From: Kofleriaceae bacterium | GTDB lineage: Bacteria > Myxococcota_A > Polyangia > Haliangiales > Haliangiaceae | NCBI GenBank assembly: GCA_018058095.1 | Contig: JAGPCO010000025.1 | Location: forward strand, 1-64,000 | Reading direction: 5' to 3' | Length of the DNA: 64,000 nucleotides | Shown here: positions 8,143 to 20,687 of the stretch, in pieces | How positions within the stretch are numbered: the stretch's first letter is position 1 | Layout of the letters: every line of letters starts with the position of its first letter | Made by a program: the position numbers and the translations under genes | The notes under the pieces: model-generated | Told to the model about the DNA's origin: nothing | Database searches by the model: none | The model's input: only the letters and a program-made list of their open reading frames with translations

Positions 8143-8171
8143 TCAATACGAATGTTGTCGAACTATGTCAA
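8143..8171 (-). promoter_or_regulatory. Near-consensus sigma-70 promoter for arsR, leaderless start
   Basis: On the minus strand -35 TTGACA (8171-8166), 17-nt spacer, -10 TATTGA (8148-8143). The expected transcription start, 6-7 nt after the -10, falls on or beside the ATG at 8136. The spacer carries the ATAGTT half-site and an interrupted GTTG/CAAC inverted repeat, a plausible repressor site. Confidence 0.7.
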
Positions 8172-8344
8172 CCCCCGGATCGACCGGAGCCCAGCTGGCC
8201 TGGCCCGGCTGCGACACTGGCCGGTCGCACCCGCGGAAATATCCCGGTGGGCGGCGCCGGTTGAGCCGCTCGCCCGACCGCAGGTCACTCTGCAACCGCA
8301 TGAACTTGCGAGGAAAATCGGCCGAGTTGCGACCCCGCCCGGGG

Positions 8345-8373
8345 TTGACTCCGGCCCGCGCCATGGGTAAAGC
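8345..8373 (+). promoter_or_regulatory. Probable promoter of the Gld-like ABC operon
   Basis: TTGACT (8345-8350), 17-nt spacer, TAAAGC (8368-8373), about 90 nt before the ATG at 8465. That ATG has a GAGAGGGG Shine-Dalgarno 4 nt upstream. The 328-bp gap 8137-8464 otherwise shows no convincing gene on either strand. Confidence 0.5.
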
Positions 8374-8464
8374 CTAGGCCGCCGATGGCCGACGTCCGGA
8401 CCCACCCGTCCGGCCGGCGGCCGCCGGCAGCCAGGCTGAAGCTGGATCGATCGAGAGGGGATGC

Positions 8465-9407
<943 letters not shown>

Positions 9408-9421
<14 letters not shown>

Positions 9422-10133
9422 CATCATCTTCCGCCGCGAGCTCGGCGCCTACCTGCGTAACCCCATCGGCTGGGTCATCACCGGGCTCATCTTGCTGGTC
9501 ATCGGCATCCTGTTCCAGTCGCAGGCGCTGGGCGAGCAGATGCTGTCGGCCGACGTCCTGCGCAAGTTCTTCTTCCTGGCGTGTGGCATCCCGCTCATCG
9601 GCGGCATCGCCCTGTCGTTCCGCCTGCTGGCCGAGGAGCGGCAGAACCACTCGATGGTGCTGCTCAACACCTCGCCGGTGCGCGACACCGAGATCGTGCT
9701 CGGCAAGTTCTTCGCCGCGCTGGTCTTCATGGCCGCCATCCTGGCCCTGTCGGTGTACATGCCGCTCCTCATCAAGGTGAACGGCAAGGTCACCGGCGCG
9801 CAGATCTTCGTCGGCTACTTCGGCCTGCTGCTGATGGGCGCGGCCACGCTGGCCATCGGCATCTTCGCCAGCGCGCTGACCAAGAACCAGCTCATCGCCC
9901 TGGTGGTCGGCGCCGCCATCGTCACCGTCATGTGCCAGCTGTTCCCGCTCAGCAAGCGGCTCGACCCGCCGGTGCGCGACGTGCTGGCCCAGCTCGACCT
10001 GTGGTGGACCCACTACCAGGCGTCGTTCATGAACGGCGTCCTCAACCTCAAGGACGTCATCTTCTACCTGGCGACGACCTACTTCTTCTTGCTGCTGTCG
10101 GTGAAGACGCTGGAGGCCAAGCGATGGGCGTGA
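9408..10133 (+). CDS. ABC-2 type permease, GldF-like
   Basis: 241 residues with six predicted helices: about 20-40 (WVITGLILLVIGILFQS), 60-80, 110-130, 140-160, 165-185 and 220-238. A conserved LAEERQNHSMVLLNTSPVRDTEIVLGKF cytoplasmic loop is typical of ABC-2 membrane proteins of the NosY/GldF type. It starts 14 bp inside the ATPase gene and overlaps the next gene by 10 bp, so the three are coupled. Confidence 0.92.
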
Positions 10134-12139
10134 AGCAATCCCGGTCCGCGATGCGGACCGCGTCCCCCTGGTGGGCCTCGCTGATCTACGTGATCGGCCT
10201 GTTCCTGCTGTTCCTCGGCCAGCGCTCGTTCCACGGCGTCGACGGCATCGGCTCGCTGGCCACCCTGGTCGGCGCGCTGCTCGTCGTCGGCATCACCGCG
10301 GCGCGGGTCTGGACCACCCTCGGCTCGCGCGGCGGTCGGCGCCGGGTCGAGCGCACCCTGCTGCTGGCCCACGTCGGCGCCGGCGCGGCCCTGCTGCTGT
10401 ACGCCCTGACCACCAAGGCCGGCCTCGGCCTGGTCGGCGTGACCGAGGCCAAGTCGGTCGCCCGCTGGGTCGGGTCGATGAACGTGTTGTGGATCATCCT
10501 GCTGGTCGCCTCGCTCATCCCCATCGCCATGGTCGAGTTCACCCTCGGCACCGCGTCGCGCACCGCGTTCGACGTGCAGACCGAGACCGGCGACGACGGC
10601 GCGGTCGAGTACCGGCGCGTGCGCGACATCGCCTGGTCGGGCCTGACCGTGGCGCTGGCCATGGCCTTCCTCATGGTGACCTGCCAGGTTTCGAACGAGC
10701 GCAACGTCCGTCGCGACGTCAGCTACTTCAAGACCTCGGCGCCCGGCGCCTCGACCATCGCCATCGCCAAGAGCTCGACCGAGAAGTTCAAGGTCCTGCT
10801 GTTCTTCCCGCAGGGCAACGAGGTCAAGGTCGAGGTCGAGGGCTACTTCGAGGGCCTGGCCAAGTCGACCGGCAAGGTCGAGGTCGAGGCCCACGACCGC
10901 ATGGTCTCGGCCAAGCTGGCCGGCGACTACAAGGTGACCAAGGACGGCACCGTGGTCATCGTCCGCGGCGACAAGAGCGAGCTGCTCGACCTCGAGACCG
11001 ACTGGGAGAAGGCGCGCCGCGGCAAGAGCAAGCTGCGCACCCTCGACCGCGAGGTCAACTCGCGCCTGCTCAAGCTGGTGCGCGAGAAGCGCAAGGCCTA
11101 CCTCACGGTCGGCCACGGCGAGATCAACGACTACGAGTCGGTCGACCCGTCGCTCAAGGGCCGGGTCCCCGAGCGCCGCACCACCGCGCTCAAGCGCCGG
11201 CTGGGCGAGCTCAACTACGAGATCAAGGACCTCGGCCTCATCGACCTGGCCCAGGGCGTGCCCGACGACGCCACCATGGTCATGGTGCTGGCGCCGACCC
11301 AGCCGCTCGCCAACGAGGAGCTGGCCGCGCTCGACCGCTACCTCGGCAAGGGTGGCCGCCTGCTGGTCGCGCTCGACCCACAGGGCCAGGCCGGGCTCGG
11401 CCCGCTCGAGGGCCGCCTCGGCCTGACCTTCCAGCGCGGCTCGCTGACCGACGACAAGGTGTACCTGCGCCAGCGCGGCAATGCGTCGGACCGGCGCTGG
11501 GCGGTGACCACCCAGTTCTCGGCCCACGCCTCGACCACCACGCTGTCGCGCGCGGTCGACAAGGGCCTGCTCCTCATCGACGCCGGCGCCCTGCGCGAGG
11601 TGCCGTTCACCGTCGACGCCGACAAGAGCAAGAAGACCATGGTCATCCGCTCGATGGCGTCGTCGTGGCTCGACCTCGAGGGCGGCGCCGACTTCACCTT
11701 CGACGAGGGCAGCGAGAAGCGCGACCGCTACAACATCGGCGCCGCGGTCGAGGGCCCCAAGGTGCCGGGCGAGCCCGACAAGGACGGCAAGCCGACCGAG
11801 AAGGACGGCTGGCGAGCCATGGTCTTCGCCGACGGCGACCTGTTCGCCGACCTGGCGATCTCGGAGTTCGGTCCGTCGGGCCCGGTCACGGTGATCATGG
11901 TGTCCGGCCCGCTCCTCGACGACGCCAGCAAGTGGCTGGGCGGCGAGGAGATCTTCGTCGGCGAGGTCACGTCCGAGGAGGACGTGGCGATCAAGCACAC
12001 CAAGAACAAGGACTCGGCCTGGTTCCTGATGATGGTGGTCGGCGCCCCGCTGCTCGTGCTGGGCATCGGCCTCGGCTACACCTGGCTGCGCCGCCGCACC
12101 CGCGGCAAACCCAGCCGCACCTCGGAGGTGACGCCATGA
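10124..12139 (+). CDS. GldG-like ABC transporter auxiliary protein
   Basis: 671 residues. Five N-terminal hydrophobic helices lie between residues about 10 and 200. A long periplasmic ABC_transp_aux domain (about 210-640) begins RNVRRDVSYFKTSAPG and contains KAYLTVGHGE and MVLAPTQPLANEELAALDRYL, the GATase-like segment seen in GldG. It ends with a C-terminal helix (WFLMMVVGAPLLVLGIGLGY) and a basic tail. GldG proteins pair with GldF to form the membrane part of the transporter. Extra N-terminal helices relative to Bacteroidota GldG are notable. ATG 10124 is chosen as the only plausible start after the permease. Confidence 0.88.
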   Translation: MGVKQSRSAMRTASPWWASLIYVIGLFLLFLGQRSFHGVDGIGSLATLVGALLVVGITAARVWTTLGSRGGRRRVERTLLLAHVGAGAALLLYALTTKAGLGLVGVTEAKSVARWVGSMNVLWIILLVASLIPIAMVEFTLGTASRTAFDVQTETGDDGAVEYRRVRDIAWSGLTVALAMAFLMVTCQVSNERNVRRDVSYFKTSAPGASTIAIAKSSTEKFKVLLFFPQGNEVKVEVEGYFEGLAKSTGKVEVEAHDRMVSAKLAGDYKVTKDGTVVIVRGDKSELLDLETDWEKARRGKSKLRTLDREVNSRLLKLVREKRKAYLTVGHGEINDYESVDPSLKGRVPERRTTALKRRLGELNYEIKDLGLIDLAQGVPDDATMVMVLAPTQPLANEELAALDRYLGKGGRLLVALDPQGQAGLGPLEGRLGLTFQRGSLTDDKVYLRQRGNASDRRWAVTTQFSAHASTTTLSRAVDKGLLLIDAGALREVPFTVDADKSKKTMVIRSMASSWLDLEGGADFTFDEGSEKRDRYNIGAAVEGPKVPGEPDKDGKPTEKDGWRAMVFADGDLFADLAISEFGPSGPVTVIMVSGPLLDDASKWLGGEEIFVGEVTSEEDVAIKHTKNKDSAWFLMMVVGAPLLVLGIGLGYTWLRRRTRGKPSRTSEVTP

Positions 12140-13725
12140 GAGGCGCGATCGTCCACGGCGTTCTGTTGCTCGTCATGCTGGTCTACGGGTATCGCACCTG
12201 GACCCGCGACAGGACCGTCGACACCACCACCACCGGCACCGTCGTGCTGTGGAACAAGAGCGAGGCCGAGCTGGTCTCGATCGTGTACGAGACCCCCAAG
12301 CGCACGGTCAAGCTCGAGCGCCGCACCGACGCCGGCGCCGCGTACTGGTGGGGCGTCGAGACCAAGATCGAGCCCAAGCCGGCGCCGCTGCCGCCGCCGG
12401 TGCCGGCCCCGGCGCCGGGTGCGCCGGGCGCGCCGGGTGCGCCGGGCGCGCCGGGCGCGCCAGGTGCCGACCCGCATGGTGGGCACGCCATGCCGGGCGG
12501 CCACCCGCCGACCGGGCGGCCGCTGAACCCGCCGGGCCTGCCGCCGCGCACCAAGCCGCCGACGGTGGCGCCGACGGCGCCGACCACCCCGACGGCGCCG
12601 ACCACGCCACCCGGGCCGGCCAAGATGGCCGACGACACGACGCTGCTGGCCCAGGGCCCGGGAAGCGCCGCCGGCTCGGCCGCGCCGGCCCCGGCCGTGC
12701 GCAAGCCGCCGCCGCCGCCCGCGCCGACCACGCCCGCACCGGGCGCGGGCTCGGGCGCGGGCTCGGCCGGCCTCACCACGCTCGGCGGCCCCACCGGCGC
12801 CGGCTCGGGTGCTGGCTCGGGCTCCGGCAGCGCCGCTCCGGTCGCGCCGCCCGCGCCCGAGGAGACCATCAGCACCACGCGCGAGTTCCCGGTCGGCGAC
12901 GCCGCCGACAAGCTCGTCAAGGGCCTGACCGCCGCCCGCGCCCTGCGCGCGCTCGGCCCGGTCACCGACGCCAACAAGAAGGACTACAAGCTCGAGGACA
13001 CCACCACCACGCTGTCGGTGGTGTTCTCCGGACAGACCCGGACCTTCATCGTCGGCGGCTCGGTCTACGGCGGACGCGACCGCTACGTCATGGACGCCGA
13101 CAGCAACAAGGGCTACGTGCTGGCCGGTGACCTCATCGCGCCGCTCGAGGCGGGCGAGAGCTCGCTGCGCCTGACCGACCCGCGTGGGTTCGACGTCGCC
13201 GCCCTGCACAGCGTCACGGTGTCGGCCGGCGGCAAGGACAAGACCGCGAGCCGGCTGACCCAGGCCGACGACAAGGGCAAGCAGACCAAGACCTGGGCCG
13301 ACGCCACCACCGGCAAGGCCGACCAGACCCTGGCCAACTTCGTCGACAACGCCGATCGCCTGCGCCCGACCAAGTACGAGGCCCAGCTCAAGCCGGCCGA
13401 GATGACCCTGATCGTCGCGCTCACCTACAAGGACAAGGCCGGCAGCAAGCTGGGCAGCATGTCCCTGTACCGGCGCGAGAAGGCCGGGGAGCCGCCGGCC
13501 GGCGCCAGCGCGCCGATGGTGCCGACCACCGTCACCGAGTACTACGTGCTGACCGAGAAGAGCCGGGTCCCGGGCCTGGTGCCCAAGAGCATGGCCGAGA
13601 AGGTCGAGCAGGACATCGCCACGGTGTTCCCGGCCGCGCCCGCGCCCGAGGCGCCGACCGCGCCGACGCCGACCGCGCCGACCGCGCCGACCGCGCCGAC
13701 GCCGACCGCTCCGACCACGCCGTAG
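12136..13725 (+). CDS. DUF4340-type membrane-anchored protein with Pro/Gly/Ala-rich insert
   Basis: 529 residues, ATGA overlap with the GldG-like gene. An N-terminal anchor (about 5-22) is followed by a DUF4340-like beta segment (VLWNKSEAELVSIVYET). A low-complexity insert (about 75-250) has collagen-like Gly-Ala-Pro runs and Thr/Pro/Ser/Gly stretches. The second DUF4340 part (about 255-460) includes FIVGGSVYGGRDRYVMD, and the C-terminal tail is made of Ala-Pro-Thr repeats. DUF4340 proteins regularly sit beside GldG-like genes. The insert and tail probably span the periplasm or bind a surface partner; that is inference. Confidence 0.8.
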   Translation: MRGAIVHGVLLLVMLVYGYRTWTRDRTVDTTTTGTVVLWNKSEAELVSIVYETPKRTVKLERRTDAGAAYWWGVETKIEPKPAPLPPPVPAPAPGAPGAPGAPGAPGAPGADPHGGHAMPGGHPPTGRPLNPPGLPPRTKPPTVAPTAPTTPTAPTTPPGPAKMADDTTLLAQGPGSAAGSAAPAPAVRKPPPPPAPTTPAPGAGSGAGSAGLTTLGGPTGAGSGAGSGSGSAAPVAPPAPEETISTTREFPVGDAADKLVKGLTAARALRALGPVTDANKKDYKLEDTTTTLSVVFSGQTRTFIVGGSVYGGRDRYVMDADSNKGYVLAGDLIAPLEAGESSLRLTDPRGFDVAALHSVTVSAGGKDKTASRLTQADDKGKQTKTWADATTGKADQTLANFVDNADRLRPTKYEAQLKPAEMTLIVALTYKDKAGSKLGSMSLYRREKAGEPPAGASAPMVPTTVTEYYVLTEKSRVPGLVPKSMAEKVEQDIATVFPAAPAPEAPTAPTPTAPTAPTAPTPTAPTTP

Positions 13726-13741
13726 CCGTCGCCCACGACGG
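13726..13741. terminator. Short hairpin directly after the Gld-like operon
   Basis: CCGTCG-CCCA-CGACGG, a perfect 6-bp stem with a 4-nt loop, begins at the first base after the stop codon. There is no T-tract. It is a weak terminator or mRNA-end candidate; the rest of 13742-13902 shows nothing recognisable. Confidence 0.35.
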
Positions 13742-13902
13742 TACGGACCGAGACCGGGTCGCCTTGATCGGCGGCCCGGTCGCCGTTTCGGGCCCCTTGC
13801 GCGCCGCCGCAGCCGAGGCCTTGCCAGCCAGCGTGACCGTGGCCACCGGAATACGGGCAACCCTGGTGACGGTCCTGCACACCAACTACGCACGGGAAGC
13901 CC

Positions 13903-15093
<1,191 letters not shown>

Positions 15094-15141
15094 CCCACTC
15101 AGCGTGACCCATCCGGTGGCGCAGCCGCAGCGGCGGCCGCC

Positions 15142-16971
<1,830 letters not shown>

Positions 16972-17084
16972 GAATTGTAACCGCAAACCAGAGCGGGTAC
17001 CCGGATCTCGCGCAGATCGGCGCCGGCCTACATCCCCCCACGCACGTCGCCCTGCCTGGCGTTGCGGGCTATGGTGCCGTCCGC

Positions 17085-17885
17085 ATGCGGATCGAGCTGC
17101 ACTGCCACTCGACCTGCTCGGATGGGGCGCTGACCCCGGGCGCCGTCGCCGCCCAGGCGGCCGGCGCCCACCTCGCGCTGTTTGCCCTGACCGACCACGA
17201 CACCTGCGCCGGCAGCGCCGAGGCCCAGCCGCTCGGCGTGCCGACCCGGCGTGCGGTCGAGCTGTCGTGCGACTGGAACGGGCGCACCGTCCACATCCTG
17301 GCCTACGACACCGGCGGCGCCTGGCACCTGCTGGAGGATCGCCTGGCCGAGGTGCGAGAGGCCCGGCGCAGGCGCCTGCGGGTGATGGCGGCCAAGCTGG
17401 GACAGCGCGGCATCACCGTCGACCCCGAGCCGATCCTGGCGGCCGCCGGCGACCGCGCCGTCGGTCGACCTGATCTGGCGCGGGCCCTGGTCGAGCGCGG
17501 GGTGGTGACGTCGATGCAGCAGGCGTTCACCCGCTTCCTGCGCGACGGCGGTCCGGTCGACGTGCCCAACCGCAACCTGTCCATCGACGAGGCGCTCACC
17601 GTCGGCCGCGCCGCCGGGGCGCGCCTGGCCCTGGCCCACCCGCACCTGTACGGCGACCGCAGCGTCAGCTTGCTGCAGCGCTACCGCGACGCCGGCCTCG
17701 ACGGGCTCGAGGCCTACTACGGCCACTACGACGCCGGCGAGCGCACCCGCTGGCGCGATCTGGCCAGCAAGCTCGACCTGGTGTGCACCGGCGGCTCGGA
17801 CTTCCACCAGCCGGGCGACCCGGCGCCGGGCGTCGAGATCGACGACGCCGCCTGGGCCCGCCTGGCCACCTGGCTCGGGCTGTAG
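17085..17885 (+). CDS. PHP-domain phosphoesterase (YciV/RNase AM-like)
   Basis: 266 residues, all PHP metal-binding motifs: HCHSTCSDG (I), ALTDHDT (II), a middle His in LALAHPHLYG, and C-terminal GGSDFHQPGDP. The family hydrolyses phosphoesters with a trinuclear metal site. The E. coli relative (YciV/TrpH) acts on 3',5'-bisnucleotides and matures rRNA 5' ends. It stands alone, divergent from the upstream kinase by about 113 bp. Confidence 0.92.
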   Translation: MRIELHCHSTCSDGALTPGAVAAQAAGAHLALFALTDHDTCAGSAEAQPLGVPTRRAVELSCDWNGRTVHILAYDTGGAWHLLEDRLAEVREARRRRLRVMAAKLGQRGITVDPEPILAAAGDRAVGRPDLARALVERGVVTSMQQAFTRFLRDGGPVDVPNRNLSIDEALTVGRAAGARLALAHPHLYGDRSVSLLQRYRDAGLDGLEAYYGHYDAGERTRWRDLASKLDLVCTGGSDFHQPGDPAPGVEIDDAAWARLATWLGL

Positions 17886-17925
17886 CCGGCGCGCGGCGGT
17901 GCGCCGCCGCCGACCGTCGCCAAGG

Positions 17926-18516
17926 TCACCGGGCGGGGTCAGCGCGGCGGTCAGCAGGGCCTGCTGGTACTGCCCGAGCGCGCGCTGGTAGCCGTCGAAG
18001 CTGTCGGGCCCGGTCGCGCAGAGCCAGGGCCAGGAACGCGGAGAGGGCCGGGTAAGGGCCCGGGAAGGGGCAACTCGATCGGAGCTCGCGAACGAGCCGC
18101 CCCGCGGGCAAGGCGCGACGAGGGAGCATACCCATCGGTACGTGACCGAGGAGCAACGCAGCCCCCGGGGATGGATCGTTCGCGAGAACGATCGAGTTGC
18201 CCCTTCCCGGGCCCTAAGCGGGGTGGCGCGCCACCGCGTCGGCCAGGAGCGCCACCGCGTCGTCGGCGCGGCCGACGTTGCGCAGCGTCGATCCGTACCC
18301 GACCAGGAAGCGGCGCTCGTCGAGCGGCGTGGCGAACGAGGCGGGGCCCAGCGCCCAGGCCGCGTCGTAGTGGCGGATCGCCGCGTGCTCGTCGCCGAGG
18401 CGGTCTAGCGCGTAGGCGGCGGCGCGGTGGGTGGCCTCGCTCGGCGTCCGCCGGGCCTCGGCCGCGGCCGCATCGGCGCGCGCGCGCAGGGCGGCCTCGT
18501 CGTCGCTGTCGCTCAC
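17926..18516 (-). pseudogene. TPR protein gene disrupted by MITE insertion
   Basis: The first 100 codons (18516-18217) encode a helical TPR protein (HRAAAYALDRLGDEHAAIRHYDAAWALGP) ending ...AVARHPA, where a TAG is created by the 159-bp inverted-repeat element at 18056-18214. Removing the element and one TTA target copy restores ...RHPA-YPALSAFLALALRD, a continuous TPR helix pair. After that the frame shifts; another frame reads DSFDGYQRALGQYQQALL, which looks like the true C-terminus, so a second deletion or frameshift is likely. The 5' end overlaps the EVE gene stop by 4 bp, so the gene was the last of that operon. A 100-residue truncated product is still possible. Confidence 0.75.
18056..18214. 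mobile_element. 159-bp MITE with 26-bp perfect terminal inverted repeats and TTA target duplication
   Basis: The left terminus 18056-18081 (starts GGGCCCGGGAAGGGGCAACT) is the exact reverse complement of 18189-18214. A further 11-bp inverted pair (18085-18095 with 18175-18185) extends the stem after a bulge. The element is flanked by 3-bp direct repeats (taa at 18053-18055 and 18215-18217 on the + strand). It encodes no protein. Precise excision restores the TPR reading frame, strong evidence for insertion. I cannot assign the mobilising transposase family. Confidence 0.85.
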
Positions 18517-19064
18517 CGGCGGGCCCGCGCTGGCGCCGACGCCTTCTTCGCGGGTGGGCGCCGGGCCGGTTTGCTCGCCGGCGGCGCAACCAGCACCGCC
18601 GGGGCTGGGCGGGCCGCGGCCCGGGTGATGATCTTGTACTCGGCCGCGCTGACCGGCTGCACCGACAGGCGCGAGCCACGCCGCAGCAGCACCATGTCGT
18701 CGAGGCCGGCGGTGGCGCGCAGCTCGGCCAGGGGCACCAGGCGCGGGAAGGTCTCGACGTACGACACCTCGACGCAGATCCAGATCGGCGCGTCGCGCCT
18801 GGCCTTGGGGTCGTAGTACTTGCTGTCGGGGTCGAACTGGGTCTCGTCGACGACGCCGGTGCGGTGCACCCGCGCCAGCCCGGCCGCCCCGGGCGGCTCG
18901 GCGTTGGAGTGGTAGAACAGCACCTGGTCGCCGACCTTCATCTGGTCGCGCATCAAGTTGCGGGCCTGGTAGTTGCGGACCCCGGTCCAGGGCTCGAGCT
19001 TGACCCGCGCCAGGTCGGCGATACCGAAGGCGTCGGGCTCGCTCTTCATCAGCCAGTGGGACAT
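18513..19064 (-). CDS. EVE-domain protein (thymocyte nuclear protein 1-like)
   Basis: 183 residues. The EVE (PUA-like) domain spans 1-150: MSHWLMKSEPDAFGI, WTGVRNYQARNLMRD, GDQVLFYHSN and a C-terminal FPRLVPLAEL. A basic Ala/Pro/Lys tail (about 150-183) follows. EVE domains bind modified bases in DNA or RNA and often sit near nucleases or methylases. The gene is 5 bp downstream of the metallo-hydrolase and 4-bp coupled to the broken TPR gene. Modified-nucleotide recognition is family knowledge; the ligand here is unknown. Confidence 0.93.
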   Translation of the reverse strand: MSHWLMKSEPDAFGIADLARVKLEPWTGVRNYQARNLMRDQMKVGDQVLFYHSNAEPPGAAGLARVHRTGVVDETQFDPDSKYYDPKARRDAPIWICVEVSYVETFPRLVPLAELRATAGLDDMVLLRRGSRLSVQPVSAAEYKIITRAAARPAPAVLVAPPASKPARRPPAKKASAPARARR

Positions 19065-19069
19065 GGGGC

Positions 19070-20014
19070 TCACTCTATCGCCCCGACCGGCTGGCCGGGC
19101 GTCAGCGTCCACACCGGCGTGGCCCGACTGACCGCGGCCACCTCGTCGGCGAACGCGGTCAGGTTGACGTTGAGCGAGAAGCCCATCGGCGCGCCCCACG
19201 GCCGGAAGAAGTCGTCGAAGTGCGAGGCGACCACCACCGCCGGGTCGAGCCGGCCCAGCACCCGCTCGACGAAGCGTGCGGTGTAACGCCGGCCGGCGAT
19301 GCCACACAGGAAGTAGTCGACGCCGCGGTCGGTGATGGCGTCGTCGATCAGGTCGGCCGAGCCCTGGTGGTAGAAGCGCACGCCGGCGACCTCGACCTGG
19401 ATGCCCCAGACCTGGCCGCACCGGTACGCCCGCGGCGTCAGCGCGTCGAGGTGTTCGCAGGTCAGCTCGCCGCCCATGCTGATCGCCAGGCCGAGGACGA
19501 GCTTGCTGTGCACCGACGGCACGAAGTGGAAGGTGAACGGCCCGACCTGGTAGCGCCGGTACGGCTCGACCTCGCGCGCCAGCTCGGGGTGGCCGCTCAG
19601 GGTCATCAGCTGCACCAGCGAGCGCGAGCCAAACACCGGGCAGCCGTGGGCCGCGGCGATGGCCGGGGCGTCGAGCGCGTGATCGAAGTGGGTGTGACCG
19701 ACCAGCACCACGTCGGCCCGATCGACCACCCGCGCCAGCGCCGCCGGGTCGGGCGGCACCATGCGCCGGCCCAGGAACTGCCGGTACGGCAGCCGCGTCA
19801 GGTACGGATCGATCCACAGGGACGTGCCCTGGTAGTCGAGCCGGTAGCCGGCGGTGCCGAGCCAGGTCAGGCGCAGCCCGGGCGGCAGCGCGTGCGCCGC
19901 CGGCCAGGCCAGCTGCCCCATGGCGGCGTGGTCGCTGGCCACCCGCGCGCCGCGCCGGACGCCGTAGCCGACCAGCGACGCGGCGTGGGCCAGGACGTTG
20001 CGCGGGCCTGCCAT
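19070..20014 (-). CDS. MBL-fold metallo-hydrolase (UlaG/NAPE-PLD-like)
   Basis: 314 residues. It carries LRLTWLGTAGYRLDYQGTSLWIDPYLT, metal motif HTHFDHALD, a third metal-ligand region VPSVHSKL and C-terminal VASHFDDFF, the order of lipid- and lactonase-type metallo-beta-lactamase-fold proteins (UlaG/NAPE-PLD branch). It hydrolyses a phosphodiester, lactone or similar bond; the substrate cannot be assigned. A 16-bp gap from the SOD gene and 5 bp to the EVE gene indicate a single transcript. Confidence 0.88.
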   Translation of the reverse strand: MAGPRNVLAHAASLVGYGVRRGARVASDHAAMGQLAWPAAHALPPGLRLTWLGTAGYRLDYQGTSLWIDPYLTRLPYRQFLGRRMVPPDPAALARVVDRADVVLVGHTHFDHALDAPAIAAAHGCPVFGSRSLVQLMTLSGHPELAREVEPYRRYQVGPFTFHFVPSVHSKLVLGLAISMGGELTCEHLDALTPRAYRCGQVWGIQVEVAGVRFYHQGSADLIDDAITDRGVDYFLCGIAGRRYTARFVERVLGRLDPAVVVASHFDDFFRPWGAPMGFSLNVNLTAFADEVAAVSRATPVWTLTPGQPVGAIE

Positions 20015-20030
20015 CGCGACGAGGCGCCGC

Positions 20031-20633
20031 TCAGCCCAGGTTCTTGCTGGCGAAGTCCCAGTTGACCAGCTTCCAGAACTCCTCGATGTACTTGGGGCGG
20101 GCGTTCCGGTAGTCGATGTAGTACGCGTGCTCCCACACGTCGATGGTCAGGACGCAGGTCTTGCCCGTCGCGAACGGGGTGTCGGCGTTGGCCGTCGCCT
20201 CGATGGCCAGCCCGCCGTCGGCGTTCTTGACCAGCCAGGCCCAGCCGCTGCCGAACTGGCCGGCCGCCGCCTTGCTGAACTTGTCCTTGAAGTCGGCGAA
20301 GCTGCCGAACGACGCGTCGATCGCCGCGGCGATCTTCCCGGTCGGCGCGCCACCACCACCGGCGCCGGCCGGGGCCAGCGAGTGCCAGTAGAAGGTGTGG
20401 TTCCACACCTGGGCCGAGTTGTTGAACACCGGCTTCTCGCTGGCCTGCCCGACCGAGGCGCGCACGACCTCGTCGAGCGACATCGCCTCGTACCGGGTGC
20501 CCGGCGCCAGGTTGTTGAGGTTGTTGACGTAGGCCTGGTGGTGCTTGCCGTAGTGGTAGTCGATCGTCTCGGCCGAAACGACGGGCGCCAGGGCGTCCTT
20601 GCCGTACGGCAGTGGGGGTAGCGTGAATGCCAT
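20031..20633 (-). CDS. sodB: Superoxide dismutase, Fe type
   Basis: 200 residues, full length. Metal ligands: His27 (DYHYGKHHQAYVNNLN), the His in SAQVWNHTFYW, and the Asp and His in VLTIDVWEHAYYIDY. The Gln two residues before the VWNHTFYW segment (AQVWNHTFYW) is the hallmark of FeSOD (SodB) rather than MnSOD; cambialism cannot be excluded. It converts superoxide to O2 and H2O2 in the cytoplasm. Strong Shine-Dalgarno GAGGAGG precedes the ATG. It sits between a membrane nuclease-like gene (54 bp upstream) and the metallo-hydrolase. Confidence 0.96.
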   Translation of the reverse strand: MAFTLPPLPYGKDALAPVVSAETIDYHYGKHHQAYVNNLNNLAPGTRYEAMSLDEVVRASVGQASEKPVFNNSAQVWNHTFYWHSLAPAGAGGGGAPTGKIAAAIDASFGSFADFKDKFSKAAAGQFGSGWAWLVKNADGGLAIEATANADTPFATGKTCVLTIDVWEHAYYIDYRNARPKYIEEFWKLVNWDFASKNLG

Positions 20634-20687
20634 CGGATCCTCCTCGGGGAAAAGCGAGGCCTAGCATGTCGGCGCCGATGCGACGAG

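Noticed and set aside
8143-8364. Minus-strand 73-codon open frame in the arsR-ABC gap
   Set aside because: No RBS, no homology features, low-complexity Arg/Pro composition, and it overlaps the likely promoters of both flanking genes.
12421-12470. GCGCCGGG-type direct repeats as a CRISPR or regulatory array
   Set aside because: They are in-frame codons for a Gly-Ala-Pro collagen-like segment without spacers.
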